64,000 nucleotides of DNA, from assembly GCA_047967505.1 (NCBI GenBank), contig CM106538.1; one strand, 5' to 3'. Source of the DNA: Dipteris shenzhenensis (Eukaryota; Polypodiophyta; Polypodiopsida; Gleicheniales). Under the pieces are notes generated by a model, which saw only the letters and a program-made list of their open reading frames with translations, was not told the DNA's origin and did no database searches. A program made the position numbers and the translations under genes. Each line of letters opens with the position of its first letter. Position 1 is the stretch's first letter. Shown one piece after another: positions 23,571-33,599 of this stretch.

Positions 23571-24601
23571 GTCAGGGTTCCGTCCTCTTGCCATTTCCAG
23601 CTTCTCCAAGCTGTTGGTGACCTGTTCCAGCCTCATCTCGGCTCCTTTCCTTGCTGGTTTTGCTGGTTTTCACACTCCCGTGAGTGTTTAAGGCTTCTCC
23701 AGGCATTTTCATCGTGGGAAACTTGCATTCTAGGGCCGCTGCTGCAAAGGAGGAGCTTCTTCGTCCTATTTTCAGTCTGCTGCAGCCATTCCTCCCTGCA
23801 TGTGTGGCTGTACACCTCATTTATTGCATGTACGGAATTCTGTACAGCCTCTACAGACTGTACGAAACAGTTTTGCCGGCATTTAATGCTGTTTTGGTGC
23901 TGTATGGACTTGCTGGTGGAGCATTTATTGCAGTACGGCCTTTGTACGGACTGACAACAGCATTTAATACTGCATTTAAAGCAGTACAGCCTTTGTACAG
24001 ACCTGGCAGCAGCATCTATTGACTGTACGGACCTGTTCTTCCAGCATTTAATGCTGTGTATGGGCTGTCTCGGGGTGCGTGCCAGCTAGTTTGAAGATTT
24101 CTCAATATTTTGGAGCTGTTTTGGAGTGCGTGCCAACATTTTGGAGCTGCCTGGAGCTGCACGCCAGCGTTTGGAGCCTTTTGGAGCGTGTTGAAGTGAT
24201 CTGGAATCCACTCCTTGAGCCCATTCTTCCTCATTTGGCATTCCTTTGCTTCAGGCTACGAGTATCCCTCCATTGGATCAATCTCTCCTCATTTCTAAGT
24301 GCTCTTCTTCTTGTGGGAGCACTTTCTTTTGCTGTAATTCTCATTTCCAGCCCTCATTTTCTCGCATTCAGAGCTTTTCACTGCTATCCTTTCAGGCTAC
24401 ATCATTGGGTAAGCCGTTGTTGCATTGGTTCTTTGCAATTTTTGCTTCATTTGCATTTTGGAAAGGCCTTGTGTTGCCTTTGGGGATTTTTCTTGCAATA
24501 GGTACACCTTAAGACAACAGAGTCTCTTGTAGGCATAAGCTTTGAAGCTTGGGCAAACTTTTGTTACTTGATTATGAGAGGTTGCCTTTCTCTCATTTGC
24601 T
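23571..24601 (+). other. Copia-1 leader with palindromic repeats
   Basis: Untranslated leader and gag 5' region. Between about 23820 and 24060 it contains repeated GTACGG/GTACAG motifs and several near-copies of the palindrome CAGCATTTAATGCTG. Frames are open over 100-200 codons on both strands here but carry no gag motif. Confidence 0.5.
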
Positions 24602-25030
24602 TTGCCATTTGGTGCATTTGTCTTGTATTTCAGCACCATGTCTGGTGGCAAAAATGATTTGTTTGGGAATACCCTTGATGGGCTGCCTGATTCATATAAA
24701 GGCTTTGCTACTACATTAAGGTTGATTGCAAGGGGTGATGCCAATCATTTCTCATTTGACCAACTGGTTACTCTTCTTCTTCATGAGGAGCAAAGTTGTG
24801 TGAATCCCAATGCTTCTATGTCTAGTGATCAAGCATTTGCTGCCCATCACAAACACTAAGGTAAAGGCAAGGTTTCAGCTAGAAAACCCTCTCATTCCCA
24901 GCTAGAAAACCCTCTCATTCACATGGTGCCTCTTCTTTAGGGGATACAAAAAGAAGAAGAGAGATAATTATTGTAGGAAACCTGGGCATGATATTTCTGA
25001 ATGTAGGAAACGCATAGCATCTAAAAAGAA
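24602..25030 (+). pseudogene. Copia-1 gag remnant with zinc knuckle
   Basis: The frame 24602-24859 includes LDGLPDSYKGF and FDQLVTLLLHEEQ, typical of copia gag (UBN2/DUF4219 class). A shifted frame then gives NYCRKPGHDISECRK at about 24975-25012, a CCHC knuckle in which the first Cys is missing. A duplicated AGCTAGAAAACCCTCTCATTC at about 24877 and 24900 adds disruption. Not functional. Confidence 0.75.
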
Positions 25031-25159
25031 AAAGAAAGAGTCTGGTCTTGCAGTATCTGGTTCTTCTAGTGCAGAAGATCGACATGAGTCCGCTAATTTC
25101 GCACAAGACCAACATTGGGCTTTCTTGGTTACATGTCAATATAATCCTAATGTTCATGA

Positions 25160-26565
25160 TGCTTGTATGGCAGTCTCAGATATTCATGATGCCTGGTTCT
25201 TTGATAGTGGTGCTAGCAAGCACATCACTTCCTGCAGGAAGTTATTCAACTCATTGGAGCTTACATCTCAAGGGGGCAGTGTCACATGTGCCAATAATGC
25301 ATCATATACCGTGAAGGTATTGGGCAAGTTGCTCTTACTTTTGTCTCTGGTGGTATTGTCACTCTAGAGCATATGCTTTAAGTTCCAGGCATTCGTTAGA
25401 ACCTCATTTCTATTTCAGTCATTGCTACATGTGGCCTTCACGTTCTTTTTTATGGTGTAAGGTGCGCAGTGTATGATACTACACATGCCCTTACCATGGT
25501 TTTGACTGGCACATTGTCTAGAGGTCTTTATAGACTTGATGCTTATGACAGATGTTTGGATGATGATGCTGCACTTGCCGATGCACATGCCTTTGCTCTT
25601 GATTCTACCATGGCAGATACTCATTTGTGGCATGAGAGGTTTGGACACCTCAATTTTGGAGCCCTGGTGAAGTTATATAAGGAAGATATGGTTGTGCATC
25701 TTCCCAAAATGCATATGCCTACCAACCATGTTTGTGAACCATGCTTGCTTGGTAAGATGCATCGTGTTGCGTTTCCCAAGGATAGAAGAGTTGGTGCTTC
25801 ACGCAAGCTTTATCATAGTGATGTTTGTGGATCCATGAGGGTTGCACCTCTTTGGGGGTTCTACTATTTTGTCACTTTTATTGATGATTTCACCAAGTAC
25901 ACTTGGATTTTCGCATTGATATCCAAATCTGAAGTTTCTTCATGCTTCAAGCACTTTATTGCCTTGGCTGAGAATGAGATTGGGCTGCATATTGCTCACC
26001 TTAATACAGACAGGGGGGGTGAATACATGTCGAAGGAGTTTGTTGTTTTTTTAGCTTCCCGTGGCATCAATCATCAATGCACGGTGCCTTATACTCCTCA
26101 ACAGAATCCTGTGGCTAAGCTGAAGAATAGATCAGTGATGGAAATGGCTAGATGCATGTTGAAAGGCAAACATTTGCCTAATAATTTGTGGTTGGATGCG
26201 GTCATGTGTGCAAATTACATCTCGAATAGATGTCCTACAAAGGCATTGCAGGCTATCACACCTTATGAGGCTTGGATGGGTCGTAAGCCTCGCATTTCCC
26301 ACATGAGGATTTTTGGATGCTTAGCTTATGCTCATGTGCCTTCACAGAAGCGCACTAAGTTGGATGATAAACTGTTAATTGCATTTTTCTTGGGTATAGT
26401 TCAGAGAGCAAGGGCTATAAGCTATATCAGCCCCGCATGGGCAAGTGTTTTGTCAGTCGGGATGTTGTGCTTGATGAATCTTCCACTATGCCTTTGCTGG
26501 ACTGTCAAAAACAGCCCATTGTTGATGCCCTGACATATTTGACAGCTTGATGCCTTTGTTTCCAT
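25160..26565 (+). pseudogene. Copia-1 protease and integrase
   Basis: WFFDSGASKHIT at about 25196-25231 is the retropepsin site. The 354-codon frame 25469-26533 holds the GAG-pre-integrase HLWHERFGHLNFGAL with CEPCLLGK (HHCC zinc site), and the integrase core: HSDVCG (first Asp), NTDRGGEY (second Asp) and TPQQNPVAKLKNRSVMEMAR, where the catalytic Glu of the usual GVAERKNR is Lys. Then ITPYEAWMGRKP and FGCLAYAHVPSQ. The integrase should therefore be inactive even where the frame is open. The coding sequence is cut at 26565 by the hAT insertion and resumes at 29449. Confidence 0.9.
26558..26565. repeat. Left target site duplication of hAT
   Basis: GTTTCCAT directly left of the hAT terminal inverted repeat. 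It matches GTTTCCAA at 29441-29448 in 7 of 8 bases; 8 bp is the usual hAT target duplication length. Confidence 0.8.
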
Positions 26566-26573
26566 CATAGTTG

Positions 26574-26745
26574 CCAGGGAACGCCGTTCCATAGCTATGG
26601 AACGTTGGAACGGCGTTCTCTTCACTCAGCTTGAAGAGAACGTCTCTGGAACGTCAGGCCTCTGGAACGGCTATGGAATGTTCCATATCCCTTGTGGAAC
26701 GTCTAGGGAACATTCCCTAAGCCGTTCCCTTCATGCAAGTAAAGA
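26574..26745. repeat. hAT left subterminal GGAACG motif cluster
   Basis: GGAACG or its complement CGTTCC occurs about ten times in 170 bp next to the left end, including GGAACGCCGTTCC and GGAACGGCTATGG. CGTTCC motifs recur at the right end (29357-29430) in the opposite orientation. Clusters of short subterminal repeats bind the transposase in well-studied hAT elements, and that is the likely role here. Confidence 0.7.
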
Positions 26746-26877
26746 TTTGGGACAGATTATCTAATCCTAATCTAATCGGCGCGATTCGCTGCTCTGTGTG
26801 TTCCCCGCTTGCAGTCGACCTCCATGCTTTGCATGTTCGCCGCTTGCAAGCTTGCTTCGACCTACAAGGCTGCATGC

Positions 26878-27178
26878 AATGATGCAACACCTAGCCTATG
26901 CCTAGCAGCTTGCTAACGCTATAGCCTATCAAGCTACGCTAGCCTACGCTACCATCGCGCAGTCTACGCTACAGCCTATGCTACAGCTAGCCTACGCATA
27001 GCTAGCCTATTGCATGCAAGCGTTCCAACACACACAGGCGACGGCACAAGACAGACTGGGTACTGCTATGCTACAACCTACGCATAGCCAGCCTACGCTA
27101 CTGCTATGCTACAGCTAGCCTACGCACAGCTAGCCCACGCATAGCTAGCCTACTGCATGCAAGCGTTCCAACATACAT
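26878..27178. repeat. hAT internal minisatellite (CTAGCCTACGCATAG type)
   Basis: Tandem and interspersed variants of GCATAGCTAGCCTAC fill about 300 bp. A larger unit ending CATGCAAGCGTTCCAACA occurs twice, at about 26989-27034 and 27114-27173. It lies between the left end and the transposase, where a promoter and first exon would be expected. Confidence 0.8.
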
Positions 27179-27325
27179 GCAAGAAGAGTTATAGCTTGTC
27201 GCTAGAGGCTGGGTCTTGGCAGCTACACTAGCTTCTACGAACTGTTGGCAATAGACTGTTGTGCACTAGTTTGAATTCTCATAGCTCCTCCACGCCCTGA
27301 TGCCCAATCCCCTTGGTGGAAGGAA

Positions 27326-29236
27326 GTGGACCTTCTAAATCCCGAGGAAGTGCTTGGAGGATGTTCACCAAAATGGACATGCCGCTATTGTGGCCAGCCA
27401 AAGACTGACAGTTCAGTGAGAGTGAAAGCTCACGTGTTAGGAGAGCAGAATAAAGGCATTAGCATATGTCTTTCAGTGCCAGAATATGTTCTTTTACGCT
27501 TAAAAGTATTGGCAAATGCATCTAAGCATGGTGCTCGAGCTTTTATGCCTGTTGGAAGTGCAGTGTCTACAAGTATTCCAGTCTCAGCAATGCCTTCTAT
27601 TTCAGTTGCCACTTCCTGTCTTGGGAAGGGCAAGAAACAAGCTTCCTTAGTTGCCACTTGGCACCCTGGCAAGAAGGCAGAGGTAGATGATGCAGTGGGG
27701 CATTTTTTAAATAGTGGTGACATTGCCTTGAATCAAGCCCACAATCCTTATTTTGTGGATATGGTGAGGGCTATTGCAGCTTTTGGTCCCTCTTACACAC
27801 CGCCATCTTATGAAGCCTTGAGAACCAAGATTTTAGAAGGAGAGAAGCACAGCATAGAGCGGGCTTTGAAGCTTGTTAAAGAGGAATGGAAGACATTTGG
27901 TGCTACCTTGATGGATGATGGATGGAGTGATACATGTAGTCGATCTATTCAGGGCATAGTTGCATATTGCAGGGGTAAGTCATGCTTCTTGAAGTCCATT
28001 GATAACTCAGAGGGCGGAAAGACAGCAGAGAGATTGGCTGATTTGTGGAGTGAATCTATTAATAATGTGGGGGCTGATTATGTCATTCAATTCATAGCAG
28101 ATGGGGAGAATTCCAACAGGGCAGCAGGTCGCATTTTGGAGGCACGTTATCCTAAGCTCACTTTTAGTGCTTCCAACAGGGCAGCAGGTCGCATTTTGGA
28201 GGCACGTTATCCTAAGCTCACTTTTAGTGCTTGCATGGCACATTGCTTGAATAACTTGCTGAAGGACATAGGGAAGCTTGCTTGGGTTCATCCAATAATT
28301 GATTTTGCAAAGGATATTATTGGTTTTATCACACGACACCACTACATTCTTGCAGTGTATCGTAAGCTTGCCTCCAAAGACCTCTTGAACTATTCAGAGA
28401 CACATTTTGCATACAACTTCATCATGTTGGAGCGTCTTCTAGAGGTAAAAAATGCTCTAAGGCAGCTTGTTGTGTGTAATGAATGGGAGGCGTGGAAGGA
28501 ATCAAAGAGTGCAAATGCCTTGGAATGCAAGTCTTTATGCTTATCTGATGCCTATTGGCAGGATGCCAATCATATGGTGAAAATAGTGAAGCCCATCATC
28601 CTTTTGATGAGGCTTATGGATAGTGATGAGCCATGCATTGGCAAAGTTTATGAGGGGATGGACAAAATGATTGAAAATGTAAAGGAGGTGGTGACTAACC
28701 TTGATAGGAAGCAAGAATTAGTAGACTTGGCAGTGGAGTGGTGGAAGTCCTATCATTCACCCTTGCATGCTGCAGCTTATGTCTTGGAACCTGAATTTCA
28801 AGGTAACAAGCAAGAGTCGGATAAGGAGGTGATGCGAGGATGGGAGAAGATACTGAAGCAAATGGTACCAGATGCACAAGAGCGAAGGCAAGTAAAGGAT
28901 GAGTTGGCTTTTTATAGGAAGAAATATGGAATGTGTGGCTCTGAGGATACACAAAGGGACAGGTATATTGTGGGGTCTGCTCTATGGTGGGAGGATTATG
29001 GGGCTGATACACCTTTGTTGCAAAACTTGGCTATCCGCATTTTGAGTCAAGGAGCAAGTTCCTCTCCTTGTGAGCGCTTGTGGAGTAGCTTTGGGCACAT
29101 TGCATCAAAGAAGAGGAACAGACTTGGGACACAAAAGGCAAGTGACCTTGTGTTTGTGCATGCAAACTTACGTTTGCTTCAGAAGATGAAGATTCTATTA
29201 TCAATGATTATTCGTGAACTATGTCCTGAGTCTTGA
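27326..29236 (+). CDS. hAT transposase (BED finger, DUF659, dimerisation domain)
   Basis: A single open frame of 636 codons. Domains: BED-type zinc finger at about residues 17-48 (CRYCGQPKT ... VKAH ... ISIC), DUF659/RNase H-like core with MDDGWSD (first catalytic Asp, about residue 196) and IADGENSN (second Asp, about 259), and the C-terminal dimerisation region with SSPCERLWSSFGHIASKKR (catalytic Glu about 583) and ALWWEDYG. All three acidic residues are kept. The frame is open from 27275 but contains no ATG before codon 74, after the finger; position 27326 is a GTG. The true start is therefore probably supplied by an upstream exon, or has been lost. A 20-residue block is duplicated in tandem. 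It would bind the subterminal motifs and cut and paste the element in the nucleus. Confidence 0.9.
   Translation: MDLLNPEEVLGGCSPKWTCRYCGQPKTDSSVRVKAHVLGEQNKGISICLSVPEYVLLRLKVLANASKHGARAFMPVGSAVSTSIPVSAMPSISVATSCLGKGKKQASLVATWHPGKKAEVDDAVGHFLNSGDIALNQAHNPYFVDMVRAIAAFGPSYTPPSYEALRTKILEGEKHSIERALKLVKEEWKTFGATLMDDGWSDTCSRSIQGIVAYCRGKSCFLKSIDNSEGGKTAERLADLWSESINNVGADYVIQFIADGENSNRAAGRILEARYPKLTFSASNRAAGRILEARYPKLTFSACMAHCLNNLLKDIGKLAWVHPIIDFAKDIIGFITRHHYILAVYRKLASKDLLNYSETHFAYNFIMLERLLEVKNALRQLVVCNEWEAWKESKSANALECKSLCLSDAYWQDANHMVKIVKPIILLMRLMDSDEPCIGKVYEGMDKMIENVKEVVTNLDRKQELVDLAVEWWKSYHSPLHAAAYVLEPEFQGNKQESDKEVMRGWEKILKQMVPDAQERRQVKDELAFYRKKYGMCGSEDTQRDRYIVGSALWWEDYGADTPLLQNLAIRILSQGASSSPCERLWSSFGHIASKKRNRLGTQKASDLVFVHANLRLLQKMKILLSMIIRELCPES
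28111..28230 (+). repeat. In-frame 60-bp tandem duplication in hAT transposase
   Basis: The 60 bases 28111-28170 are repeated exactly at 28171-28230. They encode the 20 residues beginning SNRAAGRILEAR, just after the second catalytic Asp. The frame is kept, but the repeat would lengthen the loop after that Asp. No sequence difference between the units is visible, so the event is recent or an assembly artefact. Confidence 0.95.
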
Positions 29237-29440
29237 GTCCTTAAGGCATACTCCAAAAGCAATTGCAATGTTTTTGAGTCTTGGATTCAAGTTTAAGCTT
29301 TCTAATGTATATAATAGTATGTTTGTTTATGGGCATGGTGATGCGATGTCCCCTTCCCGTTCACGTTCCCTAGGATTTGGGCGTTCCCGTTCCCCAGGGG
29401 GTCGACGCTCCGTTGCCGTTCACGTTCCCTAGTAACTATG

Positions 29441-29448
29441 GTTTCCAA
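29441..29448. repeat. Right target site duplication of hAT
   Basis: GTTTCCAA immediately after the right terminal inverted repeat; partner of 26558-26565. Confidence 0.8.
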
Positions 29449-30590
29449 CCAATGCTTGGGATGATGTTCCATCTGAGGTTGTACCTCCTCCATCTGTTGG
29501 TCATTTGCAGCCACATGTGCAGCCAAAAATTCAGCCTGATATGCCTATCATTGATCAGGATCGTTTGCACAGGGCTCTTGACCAGGAAAGAGCAGAAATT
29601 CAGGAGCCCAAAAAGGTACCCCATTGGCTCCTTGACACATTAAAAGACAGCAAACAAGATACTCCTCTGCCAGCCCGTACGAGAGCAGCTGTCCGGAAAG
29701 AGCATGCTAGTTTTGTTGCTGATGCTTTGGTTGCTACAGCATGCAATGAAGAGCCCTTATGTCATCAAGATGCCGACCAGAAAACAAGATACTCCTCTGC
29801 CAGCCCGTACGAGAGCAGCTGTCCGGAAAGAGCATGCTAGTTTTGTTGCTTATGCTTTGGTTGCTACAGCATGCAATGAAGAGCCCTTATGTCATCAAGA
29901 TGCTGACCAGAATTATTGTTGGATGAAGGCCATGCAAGCTGAATTGGATTCTATCCATCAAAATAACACTTGGGAGTTGAGTGATTTGCCTCATGGCAAG
30001 AATGCCATTGAAACTAAGTGGGTTTACAAAATCAAACGAAAAGCTGATGGTTCAGTGGACCGTTACAAAGCCCGTCTTGTTGCTAAGGGCTATGCTCAGT
30101 AGCATGGCATTGACTTTGAGGAGACTTTTTCTCCCACTTCCAAGATCACTACTATTCGTATTGTTATTGCCCTTGCTGCCCACTTTCATTGGCAGATACA
30201 TCAGCTTGATATTAAGACAGCTTTCCTTCATGCACATTTGCAGGTAAAGGTCTATGTTTCCCAATCTCCTGGCTTTGAGGTTGAAGGTTCTGAAAGCAAG
30301 GTATGCCGCTTGAAAAAGGCCCTCTATGGATTGAAGCAGGCACCTTGGGCTTGGTATTTGAGAATTCATACTCATTTGCTCACACTTGGCTTTCAGAACA
30401 GCCCTACAGAGGCTACCCTTTACATCCGCAAGCGTGGGATAGATTTGCTGATTTTAGTCCTTTATGTGGATGACATGCTTGTGACTGGGACACATGCTCA
30501 ACAAATTGCAGATTTTAAAATTGATTTGCAGCAAACATTTGCTATGTCTGATCTTAGTCTTCTGCACTACTATCTGGGCATCAAAATAAG
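29449..30590 (+). pseudogene. Copia-1 reverse transcriptase, truncated
   Basis: Resumes copia-1 pol after the hAT element. The linker HWLLDTLKDSKQ and CNEEPLCHQ is followed by NTWELSDLPHGKNAIETKWV, YKARLVAKGYAQ (then a TAG where the family has Gln), FEETFSPT, HQLDIKTAFLHA, ALYGLKQAPWAWY, the catalytic LYVDDMLVTG at about 30460-30490 and LLHYYLGIKI. The coding sequence stops abruptly at about 30590 where a minus-strand LINE-A begins, so the RT end, RNase H and 3' LTR are missing. A 130-bp tandem duplication near the start also breaks the frame. Confidence 0.92.
29653..29912 (+). repeat. 130-bp tandem duplication in copia-1 pol
   Basis: The segment 29653-29782 is repeated at 29783-29912 with only a few differences (for example GATGCTTTGG versus TATGCTTTGG). 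As 130 is not a multiple of three, it shifts the frame between units. Confidence 0.93.
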
Positions 30591-33387
30591 GTGCCACAAT
30601 TACATCAACTGAAAATTTCAGTATATGCCAAAAAGACCTCATGATCTATGCAGCGGGTCTGCAAGCAATCAAAGAAAGATTGCTGCAGAGAACGCCTAAA
30701 AAAGCCAAACAGAGAGAAAGTAGAATCACCAAAGACTTTACAATTCCTATATGTCCATAAAGTCCATACTGCCCAGTAGCGAACCCAAACGAAGAAAAGA
30801 TGAAACTCCAATCTAGATGGATGAAACCCAAATAGCCAGAAGAACTTCCCAAGCGGAACAGATGGGAATCTCGCTCGCAGGCGCTGTCGAAGTAGATCAA
30901 AAAACTCACGAGAGCACGGACAATGCCAAAACAAGTGAGGCACTGTCTCCGAAGAAGCAAAACATCTATGGCAAAGTGCAAAAGCAATGTGTCGATGAGC
31001 TAATAGCTGTCCAGATGCAAACACTCCCAAAAGAACTCGCCAAAAGAAAACTTGTTGCTGAAGCGGAACTTTATAGGCCCAAAGTTGTTGTAATCTTTTC
31101 CTCCACCACTTGGCTGGGCGATGCATTCACCAAACAGAATCACCTCTCTTTGAAACCCAAGGTTGAGGCAAAAGGATTTTATACAATGCAAGTACAGTAA
31201 TCTGAGATAGCCTCAAAGGACGAGAAGAGGACCCTGGAGAAGTCAAAGACCAATCTTTAAGCCGGGTCCTGGAGTTCCAAAGGAGGAATCGGAACAAAAG
31301 GCGAAGCATAGAAGTAATTTGTCACCACAAAGGATGATAATGGGAGCCCAATCCATATGTAGTGGCTGCTAGAGAAAAGGAGAGCACAATACCAGCATCA
31401 TCTATAACATCAGGAACCGAGGTGATGCCTTTAAACGAGACAAAGTAGGAACGTCGAGGTTCCTGTAAAGCCAAGGGAGGCTGAAAGACTTTCGACCAAT
31501 GAATACTTTCAGCTCTCAAAGAATTCCCAAGTAAAGATTGCCGTCCATTCCATTCTAGATAAGAAAGAACATGCTTCCAGTCAAGAAGCAAGCGGGAGAC
31601 AAAAGAGCAGCGAGGCAAAGTGCCATCAGTGCAGCCAAAAAAGAAATCCTAGTGATCGAGTTACCAACGATCAAATGCAGAAATACTGATATGAGTGACC
31701 AGAGTCCTAATCATAAGAGCCCACAGCTGATCACCTTGCAGAAATTGCAGCAACATTTTTCCCTTGCAGGCAAGAATATGCATATGAATATCCGTGATGT
31801 TCAATCCACCATGCATCTTGGGAGAACAAATGTGATGCATCGAAAGTAGCCTGAGACTTTTTCTACCATGTTTGGATTGCCATAAGATTTCCATAAAGAC
31901 AGACATGAAAGATGTAAGATCTGCCTTGGTGAACATGATCAATGGCAAGTAAAATTGAATATATGCCACAAGGATGGACTGCACAATTCGAAGATGAACG
32001 TGCAAAGGCTAGGTTGCCAGTTTCCAATACTCAAGCTTTTTCCGAAGCTTAGCCAAAACCCAATCAGTTTGTTGTCGGCGAGTGAGTTCCCACTTCAAAG
32101 GGTAACCAAGATGACGAACAAACTGAGTGGGTGGGAAGATATCCCCGGGTCATAATAGACTATGCTAGTCTTTGGAATGCAAAGGGAGCAGCTTAGACTT
32201 CTGAAAATTAACATGAAGACCAGCTGCCAAATCATAAACAGAGAGGGCCTGCATCAAGGCACCAAGATCATGGGGCGTATTCTTCGGGGTAAAGAAAGAA
32301 TCATCAGCATAAGCTTGAGCAACCATGCTGCGATTAGCATCCAATTCCAAGCCATGAAATGATCCTATAGCCATAAGATGATCAATATATTGCAACATAG
32401 GATAAGTAGCAATGGCATACAGTAAAGCACTGAGAGGGCATCCCTGGCGGACCGAACAACGAAGAGTCCACTCATCAGAGATATCCCTAGAAAGAATGCA
32501 AGCCGCATTGCTATCTCTGTAAAGCCAGTAAATAACCTGCTGCATTTTTAGTCCAAACCCCAAAGCTTGCATAGTTTGCGAGATGAAATCCCATTGAACT
32601 ATGTCAAAGGTTTTTGCAATATCTACCTACAAGAGTAGAACATCCTGCTGCGTGTAATTGGCATATTCAATCCCAATATAAGCATTGGCAATGTTATCTG
32701 TGATATGGCGACGTGGAACAAAGCCATATTGGGAGGGATGCAACCCATCATGCAAATAACCTTTAATCCGATCAACCACCATTTTGGCAATGATCTTGTA
32801 AATGACTGGCATGAGCGTGATTGGCCTCCAATCACCAAGTGAATCACATAGCTGCTTTTTTGGAATCAGCTTGAGAAGACTCTTTTTCCATGACACACGC
32901 ATCTCCTGATTTTGCCATGTTGTATTTACCATTTGCAGCAAGGTGAATTTAAGAAGATCCCAGAATGCAAGAAAAAATTCAACAGTGAGACCATCCCATC
33001 CTGCAGATTTCCATCTCCCACAAGATCTTAGTGCATCAAACAATTCCCTTTCAGTGAAGGGATGTTCAAGTTCCAAAGCTTGAGCATCAGACAGAATTGG
33101 ATGAATATGCTGCAAAAGAAGCTGACGTGCAGACAAGACCCGAGGAGAAAGAGTATCCACATGCCCAAAATGAGTGGAGAAGTGCTGCACACATAAATTA
33201 GCAAGCTCTGAACGAGATGTTGACCAAGAGCCATTAGGCATCCGGATCTGACAGATATTGGCAGCCTGTCTTTTGTATTGTAAACTCTTAAAAAATTGCT
33301 TGGAAGAGCAGCCTTTATCCAAAAATGCCCGTTGTCTAGATCGAGTTTCCCATTTAGCAAACTTTCTGCGATCATTGGATTGAAGTC
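30589..33387 (-). mobile_element. LINE-A minus copy M3 (RT to near 3' end)
   Basis: On the minus strand: endonuclease-RT linker and RT start in the 265-codon frame 33424-32627 (RPITLMPVIYKIIAKMVVDR, GFVPRRHITDNIANAYIG), RT palm in 32572-32165 (CSVRQGCPLSALLY and QAYADDSFFTPKN), thumb in 32005-31661, and the zf-RVT C-terminus as an unbroken 173-codon frame 31126-30605 (CHRCFASSETVPHLFWHCPC). The 3' end stops at ATTGTGGCACC, about 60 bases short of the A-tail seen in copy 5, so the copy is truncated at its 3' end too. It abuts copia-1 RT. Confidence 0.88.
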
Positions 33388-33599
33388 TGTCCATAAAGTC
33401 CAGAGTGCCCAATAGCGAACCCAAACAAAGAAAATATGAAACTCCAATCTGGGTGAATGAAAACCAAAGAGCCAGAAAGACTTCCCAAAAGGAACAATCG
33501 GGAATCTCACTCGCAAGTGCTACCGAAGAAGATCAATGAACTCACGAGAACATGGACAAAACCAAAATAAATGAGGCACAGTCTCCTGAGAAATCAAAC

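Larger units (their letters stand above)
26566..29440 (+). mobile_element. hAT DNA transposon, complete, inserted in copia-1
   Basis: The ends are imperfect inverted repeats: CATAGTTGCCAGGGAACG at 26566-26583 and, reverse-complemented, CATAGTTACTAGGGAACG at 29423-29440 (two mismatches), flanked by an 8-bp target duplication. The 2875-bp element holds one transposase gene and subterminal GGAACG motifs. It splits the copia-1 pol between integrase and RT; joining the outer ends restores copia-like order. Terminal and target repeats are little decayed, so it is among the younger insertions here. Confidence 0.92.

Noticed and set aside
23304-24512. ORFs of 100-216 codons at the copia-1 5' end
   Set aside because: They cover the LTR, primer binding site and repeat-rich leader; hydrophobic, low-complexity translations without gag motifs.
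26558-26583. Shorter hAT ends at CAGGGAACG with a different target duplication
   Set aside because: The 8 bp next to that shorter end (ATAGTTGC and GTAACTAT) are inverted, not direct, repeats; extending the inverted repeat to CATAG gives matching direct repeats GTTTCCAT/GTTTCCAA.
27430-29012. Minus-strand ORFs of 97-111 codons inside the hAT element
   Set aside because: They lie opposite the transposase frame and show no domain of their own.
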